Positions 17,283-25,457 of a DNA stretch of 64,000 bases are shown here, in pieces. How positions within the stretch are numbered: position 1 is the stretch's first letter; each line of letters begins with the position of its first letter. Origin of the DNA: Niallia nealsonii (lineage in GTDB: Bacteria > Bacillota > Bacilli > Bacillales > Cytobacillaceae); the NCBI RefSeq assembly GCF_002835805.1, contig NZ_PISE01000003.1, positions 243,323 through 307,322 on the forward strand, read 5' to 3'. The notes beneath the pieces were generated by a model. The model searched no databases, had not been told where the DNA came from, and saw only the letters and a program-made list of their open reading frames with translations. The position numbers and the translations under genes were made by a program.

Positions 17283-19472
17283 ATGGGAATACATTTTGAT
17301 GAACAGAAAAAGATTTTTCATTTAAGTGCTAAAGATGCTAGTTATGCAATGGAAATATTAAAAGAAAATTATTTAGTGCATCTTTATTGGGGGAAAAAAG
17401 TGCAAGCGTTTGGAAACAGCAATCCTTTGCAGTTTTTAGATCGGGCTTTTTCAGGAAATCCAAATAAGGAAGATCGTACTTTTTCGTTAGATACAACTCC
17501 ACAAGAATACTCACAGTATGGAAATACTGATTTTCGCAAACCAGCTTTTCAAATTCAATTAGAGAATGGTTCAACTATAACTGATTTACGCTATAAATCT
17601 CATGAAATTAAACAAGGAAAAGAGAAGTTGCCTGGGCTTCCTGCAACATATGTAGAAAATAATCAAGAAGCAGAGACGTTAAACATTTTATTAGAAGATC
17701 CAGTTGCAGGCCTGGAAGTAAAATTAACCTATACGGTTTTTGCTGATTATAATGTGATTACGCGCTCTGCTGCTATTACAAATAAGGGAGCTGAAAATCT
17801 AAAAATTTTACGAGCATTAAGCGCAAATGTAGATTTTCGTGAAGCTGATTTTGATTTTATTCATTTGCCAGGTGCATGGGGCAAAGAAAGACAAATCGAA
17901 AGACAGGCGCTTCGTCCAGGATTGCAAGGGATTGAAAGTGTCAGGGGGGCAAGCAGTCACCAGCATAATCCATTTATTGCATTAGCAAGAAAAAATACAA
18001 CAGAAGATTTTGGTGAAGTATTTGCCTTTAATTTAGTGTATAGTGGGAATTTCTTAGCACAAGCAGAAGTGGATCAATTCCAAAACACTAGGATTACAAT
18101 CGGGATTAATCCATTTGATTTTAGTTGGAAACTAGGTCCGAGTGATACATTCCAAACACCTGAAGTAGTCATGACTTATTCAGATCAAGGTCTTGGAGAA
18201 ATGTCGAGAACTTTCCATGAATTGTACCGCAATCGTTTATGTAGAGGATCGTATCGGGATAAAGAAAGACCCATTTTAATTAATAATTGGGAAGCAACAT
18301 ATTTTGATTTTAATGCAGAAAAAATAGAAGAGATAGCAGTTGCAGGCAAAGAACTTGGCATTGAGCTATTTGTTTTAGATGATGGCTGGTTTGGCAAAAG
18401 GGATAATGATACATCCTCATTAGGGGACTGGTTTGTTCATGAAGAAAAACTGCCAAATGGTTTAAAAGATTTAGCGGAACGAGTAGAAACTTACGATATG
18501 AATTTTGGGCTTTGGTTTGAACCAGAAATGATTTCTGTTGATAGTGATTTATATAGAGAACATCCAGATTGGTGTCTGCATGTCCCAAATCGTCGCAAGT
18601 CGGAAAGTCGCAATCAATTAGTGCTTGATTTCTCAAGAGAAGATGTTTGCGAAGAAATTATTAAACAAGTAAGTGCTATTCTTTCAAGTGTGCCGATTTC
18701 TTATGTGAAATGGGATATGAATCGCCATATGACAGAAATAGGATCTGCTCTATTGCCAAGCGATCAGCAGCGAGAAACAGCCCATCGCTATATGTTAGGT
18801 TTATATAAAGTCATGGAAGAAATCACAACTAGATTTCCTAATATTTTATTTGAAAGCTGCTCTGGCGGTGGCGGTCGATTTGATGCAGGAATTCTTTATT
18901 ATATGCCGCAAACATGGACGAGTGACAATACGGATGCCATTTCTCGCTTGAAAATTCAGTATGGAACAAGTCTAGTCTATCCAATTGTATCGATGGGATC
19001 TCATGTTTCAGCTGTTCCTAACCACCAAGTGCATCGAATTACGTCCATTGAGATGCGTGGAGATGTAGCGATGTCTGGAAATTTAGGTTATGAGCTTGAT
19101 TTAACAAAATTAACGGGAGAAGAAAAAGAAGCAGTAAAAGAACAAACAGCCTTTTATAAAAAGCATCGAAAATTAATTCAATTTGGAGATTTTTATCGTT
19201 TATTAAGCCCATTTGAAGGAAATGAAACGGCGTGGTTGTTTGTAAATAAAGAAAAAACGGAAAGCCTAGTCTTTTATTTCCGTGTATTGGCAGAGCCTGC
19301 TGCACCATTACGTTCTATTCGATTAAAAGGCTTGGATGCCAAAAAGAAATATTTAGTGGACAATACGGAACAGGTTCATGGCGGCGATGAGTTAGCATAT
19401 GTTGGTTTAAGTGTGCCTCATGATATTCAAGGAGATTTTCAAAGCTATGTTTGGCATATAAAAGAGGTTTAA
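17283..19472 (+). CDS. melA: Alpha-galactosidase, GH36
   Basis: 729-residue cytoplasmic enzyme that removes terminal alpha-galactose from melibiose, raffinose and stachyose. No signal peptide, matching intracellular hydrolysis after import. Catalytic nucleophile Asp478 in YVKWDMNRH and acid/base Asp548 in TSDNTDA occupy the same positions as in Geobacillus AgaA-type enzymes; LDDGWFG and ESCSGGGGRFD are further GH36 marks. Last gene of the msm operon. Galactose released here would enter the galKET genes just downstream. Confidence 0.95.
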   Translation: MGIHFDEQKKIFHLSAKDASYAMEILKENYLVHLYWGKKVQAFGNSNPLQFLDRAFSGNPNKEDRTFSLDTTPQEYSQYGNTDFRKPAFQIQLENGSTITDLRYKSHEIKQGKEKLPGLPATYVENNQEAETLNILLEDPVAGLEVKLTYTVFADYNVITRSAAITNKGAENLKILRALSANVDFREADFDFIHLPGAWGKERQIERQALRPGLQGIESVRGASSHQHNPFIALARKNTTEDFGEVFAFNLVYSGNFLAQAEVDQFQNTRITIGINPFDFSWKLGPSDTFQTPEVVMTYSDQGLGEMSRTFHELYRNRLCRGSYRDKERPILINNWEATYFDFNAEKIEEIAVAGKELGIELFVLDDGWFGKRDNDTSSLGDWFVHEEKLPNGLKDLAERVETYDMNFGLWFEPEMISVDSDLYREHPDWCLHVPNRRKSESRNQLVLDFSREDVCEEIIKQVSAILSSVPISYVKWDMNRHMTEIGSALLPSDQQRETAHRYMLGLYKVMEEITTRFPNILFESCSGGGGRFDAGILYYMPQTWTSDNTDAISRLKIQYGTSLVYPIVSMGSHVSAVPNHQVHRITSIEMRGDVAMSGNLGYELDLTKLTGEEKEAVKEQTAFYKKHRKLIQFGDFYRLLSPFEGNETAWLFVNKEKTESLVFYFRVLAEPAAPLRSIRLKGLDAKKKYLVDNTEQVHGGDELAYVGLSVPHDIQGDFQSYVWHIKEV

Positions 19473-19473
19473 T

Positions 19474-19527
19474 TATCTACATAAAAAGTCTGCAGAATAA
19501 GTCTGCAGGCTTTTTTTATGTAGATAA
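19474..19527 (+). terminator. melA terminator
   Basis: Long hairpin: ATCTACATAAAAAGTCTGCAG pairs with CTGCAGGC-T7-ATGTAGAT. It includes a T run and is likely bidirectional. Confidence 0.85.
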
Positions 19528-19682
19528 ATCAACTCGAAGACTTTGGCAAATAAGTTCTTTATATAGTAAGGATGCAAGAAGAGAAATTTTTGCTGTTGAT
19601 TTCATTAATAAAGAGCAAAAATATGCTATTATTAACATTATTTAAGATATTTGCTAAATTGAAAGGGAGTATGTAAAGGAAT

Positions 19683-19925
19683 ATGGAAGAATTATATGAT
19701 CAAATTTATCAATCTGTTTATAATCATTTAAAAAGTGTGGAGAAGATTAATAAGGAGGAATTAACAGAAGTTGATGCAGAAAAAGTAGAGAGAATGGAAA
19801 TGGCATTGCAAGCATCAAAAGATATTTTAGAAAATATGCTAATCCCAGGGAAAAAACTAAATTTTATCTATGAAAAAGGTTCCTTGCATCTTGAAATTTT
19901 TGCCGAAGAAAAAGAAGATGAGTAA
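19683..19925 (+). CDS. Small acidic protein of unknown function
   Basis: 80-residue soluble, acidic, helical protein (rich in E, K, L) with a short beta-like end IYEKGSLHLEIFAEEKEDE. AAAGGAAT lies just before the ATG. I do not recognise the family. It stands alone between melA and the convergent AraC regulator; a short inverted repeat TAAATCAC/GTGATTTA (19923-19952) follows and may terminate it. Codon use is like its neighbours, so it is probably a real gene. Confidence 0.6.
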   Translation: MEELYDQIYQSVYNHLKSVEKINKEELTEVDAEKVERMEMALQASKDILENMLIPGKKLNFIYEKGSLHLEIFAEEKEDE

Positions 19926-19962
19926 ATCACTTTCTTATTTTCGGTGATTTAAGCATCTTCTA

Positions 19963-20832
19963 TTAAAGAAAAATATCATTAGAGGGGATTTGATTGCTTT
20001 TTCGAAACTCCCCTGGAGTAATGCCAGTAGAACGGCGGAACACTTTCGTAAAATAATTAGCATTAGCATATCCAATATTTTTAGCAATATCTTCAATGGA
20101 ATATTTCGTTTCATATAGTAATTCTGCACCTTTTAAAATACGTAAATTTGTTAAGTATTGTATGGGAGTAATGCCCGTTGTTTTTTTAAATAGGCGGGTA
20201 AAATGAAATCTTGAAAGAGCAGAAGCTTCCGCCATTTCATCGGGACCGATTTCTTCATGATAATGATGTTGAGCAAAGAGAGTAGCATTTAATATGCTTT
20301 CAGGCAGATCCTTGTTGCTTGAATTTTTTATATATTGGTAAAGGTCCATTACAAATTGATAAGCAAGACTAGAAGCTTGATAGGCATTTTTTATATTTTT
20401 TTCACTAGCCATTTGATAGATTTGCAAAAGGTGAAGAATCGGATTTGCTTCTGTATGCAAATGAATCACTGGTTTGTCATGTGTGTAAATGAAATCCCAG
20501 CATTTTTTTACCGCATCTCCATAAAGAGTAATAAAAATAAACTCCCAATGATCACTGTTTTTTGGAAGATAATAGCAATATTCCTCGGAAATATCGATTA
20601 AAAATGCTTTCCCAGCGTTTAATTTATATTCTTTTCCTCCAAGCTCAAGAATCCCAAAACCAGAAACAGTATATTGAAAGACAAACATGCTATCTTCTTT
20701 ACGCTTTTTTCCTTTCCAGTTATACAGGGAGCTTGTTTGCTTTTCCCAGCCAATAGACCAGATTTGCGCCACTTCTTTTGTCAATTGCTCGCTAAAGCGA
20801 TAGGCAAAAATATTATAATCTTTTTTTTGCAA
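19963..20832 (-). CDS. AraC-family regulator (cupin sensor plus AraC HTH)
   Basis: 289-residue regulator. The N-terminal AraC-binding cupin (residues about 20-150; FQYTVSGFGILELGGKEYKL) would sense a sugar; the C-terminal double HTH (about 190-285; IEDIAKNIGYANANYFTKVF) binds DNA. A TTG start at 20832 with AAGTAGG 8 nt upstream is the best choice. It is divergent from galKET and next to melA, so it may activate alpha-galactoside or galactose genes, as RafR/MsmR-type AraC regulators do in streptococci. The target is inferred from position only. Confidence 0.85.
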   Translation of the reverse strand: MQKKDYNIFAYRFSEQLTKEVAQIWSIGWEKQTSSLYNWKGKKRKEDSMFVFQYTVSGFGILELGGKEYKLNAGKAFLIDISEEYCYYLPKNSDHWEFIFITLYGDAVKKCWDFIYTHDKPVIHLHTEANPILHLLQIYQMASEKNIKNAYQASSLAYQFVMDLYQYIKNSSNKDLPESILNATLFAQHHYHEEIGPDEMAEASALSRFHFTRLFKKTTGITPIQYLTNLRILKGAELLYETKYSIEDIAKNIGYANANYFTKVFRRSTGITPGEFRKSNQIPSNDIFL

Positions 20833-20990
20833 AATATTTACCTACTTTCTATGGAAGAGTAGAAAAGGCGGATTCTCTGGAATAGGGAATAAAGTATTTC
20901 CATTCCAATAAATCAAAAGCAAAATAATACCCTTTTCTACGATTAATTTTACCATTGAGCAGATAAAGTAAAAACCATAAAATAAAAATA

Positions 20991-21004
20991 TGTAAACGCT
21001 TAAT
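20991..21004 (+). promoter_or_regulatory. cre-like site upstream of galK
   Basis: TGTAAACGCTTAAT matches the CcpA cre consensus at 12 of 14 positions and lies 30 bp before the galK start. It is the only clear site seen in the AraC/galK intergenic region. Confidence 0.45.
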
Positions 21005-21033
21005 ATAAAAATACGAATAGATAGGTGATAGAT

Positions 21034-22224
21034 ATGACAAAGACAGAACTAATAAAAAAATTTGCAGATGTATTTCAAACAAATGCAGAAGGAGCACGCA
21101 CTTTTTTTGCACCGGGTCGTGTTAACTTAATTGGTGAACATACAGATTATAATGGAGGACATGTATTTCCATGTGCGCTGACAATTGGCACATATGCGAT
21201 TGCAAAAAAAAGATCAGACAATCTTGTTCGCATGTATTCAGTCAACTTTGAAGAGATTGGTTTGATTGAATTTTCGTTAAATGAATTAAAATATGAAGAA
21301 AAACATGATTGGGCCAATTATCCAAAAGGCGTTATCTATGTTTTTGCTCAAGCCGGAATGAAGCTTGATACAGGATTTGATGTTCTTTTTACAGGAGAAA
21401 TACCAAATGGGGCAGGTCTTTCTTCCTCTGCCTCTATTGAAGTAGTAACAGCAACTCTATTAAAAAATCTTTATAGGTTAGATGTCGATTCAATTAAGCT
21501 TGTGCAGCTTTGTCAGCAGGCAGAAAATGAATTTGTCGGTGTAAGCTGCGGAATTATGGATCAATTTGCGATTGGAATGACAAAGCAGGAGCATGCAGTT
21601 CTTCTAAATTGCCAAACATTAGAATATACGCATAGTCCACTACAATTAAAGGATGCCTCACTTGTTATTGCAAACACAAATAAACGAAGAGGGCTTGCTG
21701 ATTCCAAATATAATGAGCGACGCAGTGAATGTGAAAGTGCATTAGCAGATCTGCAAAAGGAAATGGCTATTCAATCATTAGGAGATATGACACCAGAAGC
21801 GTTTGATAAGAATCAGCATTTAATAAAAAATGAGATGAAGAGAAAAAGAGCAAAACATGCCGTTTATGAAAATGCAAGAACAAAAGAAGCGGTAGTAAAA
21901 TTAACTGACGGAGATATCAGTGGTTTTGGCCGCTTAATGAATGAGTCCCATGTTTCTTTGAGGGATGATTATGAAGTAACAGGAAAAGAGCTGGATGCAT
22001 TAGTGGAAGCTGCATGGACTAAACCTGGTGTTATTGGTTCACGCATGACGGGAGCAGGATTTGGCGGCTGCACTATTAGTATTGTGGAGAATTGCCAGCT
22101 GGATTCATTTATTGAAGAAGTCGGAGAAGAGTATACTGCTAAAACGGGTCTGCAAGCAGATTTTTATGTGGTTCAAGTAGGAGAAGGAGCAAAAGAAATC
22201 AGTCAAACAGAAATAACAAAATAA
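21034..22224 (+). CDS. galK: Galactokinase
   Basis: 396-residue GHMP kinase that phosphorylates galactose at C1. Signature GRVNLIGEHTDYNGGHVFP, ATP motif GAGLSSSASIE and C-terminal GSRMTGAGFGGC are all intact. The ATG at 21034 follows AGGTGAT; the GTG at 21025 lies within that site. First gene of the galK-galE-galT Leloir operon and fed by the alpha-galactosidase cluster upstream. Confidence 0.96.
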   Translation: MTKTELIKKFADVFQTNAEGARTFFAPGRVNLIGEHTDYNGGHVFPCALTIGTYAIAKKRSDNLVRMYSVNFEEIGLIEFSLNELKYEEKHDWANYPKGVIYVFAQAGMKLDTGFDVLFTGEIPNGAGLSSSASIEVVTATLLKNLYRLDVDSIKLVQLCQQAENEFVGVSCGIMDQFAIGMTKQEHAVLLNCQTLEYTHSPLQLKDASLVIANTNKRRGLADSKYNERRSECESALADLQKEMAIQSLGDMTPEAFDKNQHLIKNEMKRKRAKHAVYENARTKEAVVKLTDGDISGFGRLMNESHVSLRDDYEVTGKELDALVEAAWTKPGVIGSRMTGAGFGGCTISIVENCQLDSFIEEVGEEYTAKTGLQADFYVVQVGEGAKEISQTEITK

Positions 22225-22269
22225 CCTTTTGTAACGCAATTAAAAAAGGGGATAGAAGGAGGAAAAAAG

Positions 22270-23274
22270 TTGGCTATTTTAGTTTGTGGTGGAGCAGGAT
22301 ATATTGGCAGTCATACTGTTTCTGAGTTATTGGATCGAAAGGAGGAAGTAATTGTTGTTGATAATTTGCAGACAGGGCATAAAGAAGCAATTTTAGAAGG
22401 GGCAGCATTTTACCAAGGAGATTTGCGAGATGAAGAATTTTTGCATGAAGTTTTTGCACACAATGAAGTGGATGCAGTCATCCACTTTGCGGCAGATTCG
22501 CTAGTTGGCGAAAGTGTAATAGAGCCATTAAAATATTATGATAATAATGTAAATGGAGCATTGGTTTTATTAAAAGTGATGAAGCAGCATGCTGTAAAAA
22601 AAATTGTCTTTTCTTCTACAGCAGCAACGTATGGAGAAGCAAAAAACTTTCCTATTCAAGAAAACGATCCAACGGTTCCTACCAATCCTTATGGGGAAAC
22701 AAAGCTTGCCATTGAAAAAATGCTTAAGTGGTCAGAAGCAGCTTACGGTATTCGCTATGTTGTATTGCGCTATTTTAATGTAGCAGGTGCACATATGGAA
22801 GGTAAATTAGGAGAGGACCATTCTCCTGAAACACATTTAATTCCAATTATACTGGACGTAGCATTGGGAAAACGCGAGAGCATCAGCATTTTTGGCAATG
22901 ACTATGATACAGAGGATGGTACATGCGTTAGAGATTATATACATGTAACAGATTTGGCGGCAGCTCATTTAATGGCAGTAGATAAATTATATCGTGACGA
23001 AACAAGCGGCACTTATAATTTAGGGAACGGAAATGGATTTTCTGTAAAAGAAGTAATTGATGCGGCGAGGAAAGTAACAGGCCATGCTATTCCAGCAACA
23101 GTAGTTCCAAGAAGGGAAGGAGACCCAGCAAGACTTGTGGCCTCTGCTGAAAAAGCAAAAAAAGAGCTTGGCTGGCAACCTAAATATCCATCATTAGAAA
23201 TAATCATCCATAGTGCCTGGAATTGGTTTCAAAAAAATCCAAACGGCTATCAGATAAAAGCGAAAACCAAATAA
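22270..23274 (+). CDS. galE: UDP-glucose 4-epimerase
   Basis: 334-residue extended short-chain dehydrogenase interconverting UDP-galactose and UDP-glucose. NAD motif GGAGYIGSH at the start, SSTAATYGE and the catalytic YGETK (Tyr-x3-Lys), then LRYFNVAGAH. The start is TTG at 22270 with an excellent AAGGAGG site 7 nt upstream, a rare start choice shared with several genes in this window. Confidence 0.96.
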   Translation: MAILVCGGAGYIGSHTVSELLDRKEEVIVVDNLQTGHKEAILEGAAFYQGDLRDEEFLHEVFAHNEVDAVIHFAADSLVGESVIEPLKYYDNNVNGALVLLKVMKQHAVKKIVFSSTAATYGEAKNFPIQENDPTVPTNPYGETKLAIEKMLKWSEAAYGIRYVVLRYFNVAGAHMEGKLGEDHSPETHLIPIILDVALGKRESISIFGNDYDTEDGTCVRDYIHVTDLAAAHLMAVDKLYRDETSGTYNLGNGNGFSVKEVIDAARKVTGHAIPATVVPRREGDPARLVASAEKAKKELGWQPKYPSLEIIIHSAWNWFQKNPNGYQIKAKTK

Positions 23275-23330
23275 GAGGAAGAGAATAGGAAACAAACCAA
23301 CTCTCTTTTTTAAAGGGCGAGGGATACAAA

Positions 23331-24851
23331 GTGAATATCTATAATGAAATAGAACAGCTTATTCAATATGGATTACAGAAAAAATTAATAACACAATGGG
23401 ACATTGAAGTAGTTCGCAATAAAATACTAGAAGTGCTAGAGTTAACTGATTTTGAATGGTCTAATCAATTAGCAGAAGAAAAGTATATACTGCAGGAGAT
23501 TATGGGGAATATTTTAGATTGGGCAGCTGATAATGACAGACTTCCAGAAAACACAATTACGTATCGGGATTTATTGGATACAAAAGTAATGGGTTGTTTT
23601 GTTCCTCTACCATCAGAAATCAATCGAAAATTTTATAAAACATACGATAACGAAGGTTCAGAAAAAGCAACGAAATGGTTTTATGAATTATCAAAAGATG
23701 TAGATTATATTCGGACAGACAGAATTGCCAAAAACGAAGAATGGCTTGTTGGGACTGATTATGGCGACATAGAAATTACCATTAACCTCTCCAAACCTGA
23801 ATTAGATCCAGTCGCAATTGCTGCAGCAAAAAAACTAGCGCAAAATAATTATCCTAAATGCTTATTATGTAAAGAAAATGCGGGATATGGTGGTAGAGTC
23901 AATCATCCAGCGAGACAAAATCATCGGATTATTCCAGTAGAATTAAATAAAGAACAATGGTTTTTTCAATTTTCTCCATATGTTTATTATAATGAACATA
24001 CCATTTGTTTTTCTGCTGAACATAAGCCAATGCAAATTACAAAGGAAACATTTAAAAGATTATTGCAGTTTGTAGAGAAGTTTCCGCATTATTTTATTGG
24101 CTCCAATGCTGATTTGCCTATAGTCGGAGGCTCTATATTATCCCATGAGCATTACCAAGGGGGCTGTCATGAGTTTCCGATGGCTAAGGCAGAAATAGAG
24201 GAATATTTCCTATTGGAGGAACTTCCTAATGTTCGTGCTGGAATCGTAAAATGGCCGATGAGCGTTATTCGCTTACAGGGAGAATCAATCCAAGACTTAA
24301 TCGATGCTTCTGATTATATTTTACAGAGTTGGATTGCTTACAGTGATCCTGGTGCAGAAATTATTGCATATACAGATTCCATTCGCCATAACACAATAAC
24401 GCCTATTGCTCGCATGCGTGATGGTTTGTTTGAAATCGACTTAGTTCTTCGCAATAATTGTATAAATGATGAACATCCTCTAGGAATCTATCATCCACAT
24501 AAAGAAGTGCATCATATTAAGAAAGAGAATATTGGACTGATTGAGGTAATGGGATTAGCAGTGCTTCCTGGTCGATTAAAAGAAGAGATGGCATTATTAG
24601 AAGAACTATTGCTATTGGAAGATTGCGAACAAAATATTTATAATCATGCTGAAATTGTTAAACATTTAGATTGGGCTAAAGAAATAAAAAGAAAGTATCA
24701 TGACCTTTCCAAAGAAAATGTTGGAACGATCATTAAAAAAGAAATTGGCATCGTGTTTGAAAAGATACTGCATCATGCAGGTGTTTATAAACGAACAGAT
24801 GCTGGTAAACTGGCATTCTTAAAGTTTATTAAAAAATTAAGAGGCAATTAA
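23331..24851 (+). CDS. galT: UDP-glucose-hexose-1-phosphate uridylyltransferase, Gram-positive type (GalT2)
   Basis: 506-residue transferase exchanging UMP between UDP-glucose and galactose 1-phosphate. It is the long Firmicute form rather than the 350-residue HPH type; the conserved block around GSILSHEHYQGGCHEFP holds the histidines. GTG start at 23331 behind GCGAGGGA. Last Leloir gene; a hairpin at 24877-24929 follows. Confidence 0.94.
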   Translation: MNIYNEIEQLIQYGLQKKLITQWDIEVVRNKILEVLELTDFEWSNQLAEEKYILQEIMGNILDWAADNDRLPENTITYRDLLDTKVMGCFVPLPSEINRKFYKTYDNEGSEKATKWFYELSKDVDYIRTDRIAKNEEWLVGTDYGDIEITINLSKPELDPVAIAAAKKLAQNNYPKCLLCKENAGYGGRVNHPARQNHRIIPVELNKEQWFFQFSPYVYYNEHTICFSAEHKPMQITKETFKRLLQFVEKFPHYFIGSNADLPIVGGSILSHEHYQGGCHEFPMAKAEIEEYFLLEELPNVRAGIVKWPMSVIRLQGESIQDLIDASDYILQSWIAYSDPGAEIIAYTDSIRHNTITPIARMRDGLFEIDLVLRNNCINDEHPLGIYHPHKEVHHIKKENIGLIEVMGLAVLPGRLKEEMALLEELLLLEDCEQNIYNHAEIVKHLDWAKEIKRKYHDLSKENVGTIIKKEIGIVFEKILHHAGVYKRTDAGKLAFLKFIKKLRGN

Positions 24852-24873
24852 TTAATTTAGGTGCCATAAAGAA

Positions 24874-24929
24874 TGGGGCTGTCCCAAAAGTCATTAAAAA
24901 ATGACTTTTGAGTACAGCCTCTTCTTCTT
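24874..24929 (+). terminator. Hairpin downstream of galT
   Basis: GGGCTGTCCCAAAAGTCATT pairs with AATGACTTTTGAGTACAGCC (one small bulge). The 3' T run is modest. Terminator-like elements with GGCTGTC ends recur at 35205-35325 and 38712-38750. Confidence 0.65.
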
Positions 24930-24957
24930 GTTTATGTTTAGTGCTATTAAACTTGCC

Positions 24958-25073
24958 TGCTGATTTCCGCTCCAGGCGTTTGATTTCCGCGGGCGGTCTG
25001 GGAGCCTCCTCGGCATAAAGTCTTAGGGGTCTCCCTTTGACACGCTTTTCCCGCAGGAGTCCTCCAATCAACA
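24958..25073 (+). repeat. GC-rich dispersed repeat family A, copy 2
   Basis: About 116 bp with TGATTTCCGCTCCAGGCG, the core GGGAGCCTCCTCGGC and the right end GCAGGAGTCCTCCAATCAAC, closely related to copies at 10362 and 59238. The following stretch to 25457 is AT-rich with no gene seen. Confidence 0.75.
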
Positions 25074-25457
25074 AGGTGCCAAAATCAATTATCAGCATGA
25101 ACATAGCTGTTTTTAAAATTACATACAAAAAAATCGTCTCAATAATTCATCTTTAAAGCGGTTCATATCAGACTGCATACGCTCCTCCTACATCTTCAAC
25201 ATATTTAATAGTAAAAAGAATCTTCTGCAATTTATTTAAATTCCTTAACAAGTATTGGTTAATAATCCCTATTGGAAAATCTTGTTTTTTGCTATATTCT
25301 TAGTACATATAGTTAAAATGGATTAATTCCTGTTAGGATTATTTGTGACTTAATTCCTAGAAAAAAAGAAAATGAACAGTGATAATAAAATAAAAGCTTA
25401 TATTGGATGCCCTTCTAGAATAACTACCAACTTTATTTATGTTTAGGAGACATTTTT

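Noticed and set aside
24829..25128. 99-codon frame on the minus strand
   Set aside because: Formed by translating the GC-rich repeat A and the galT terminator.
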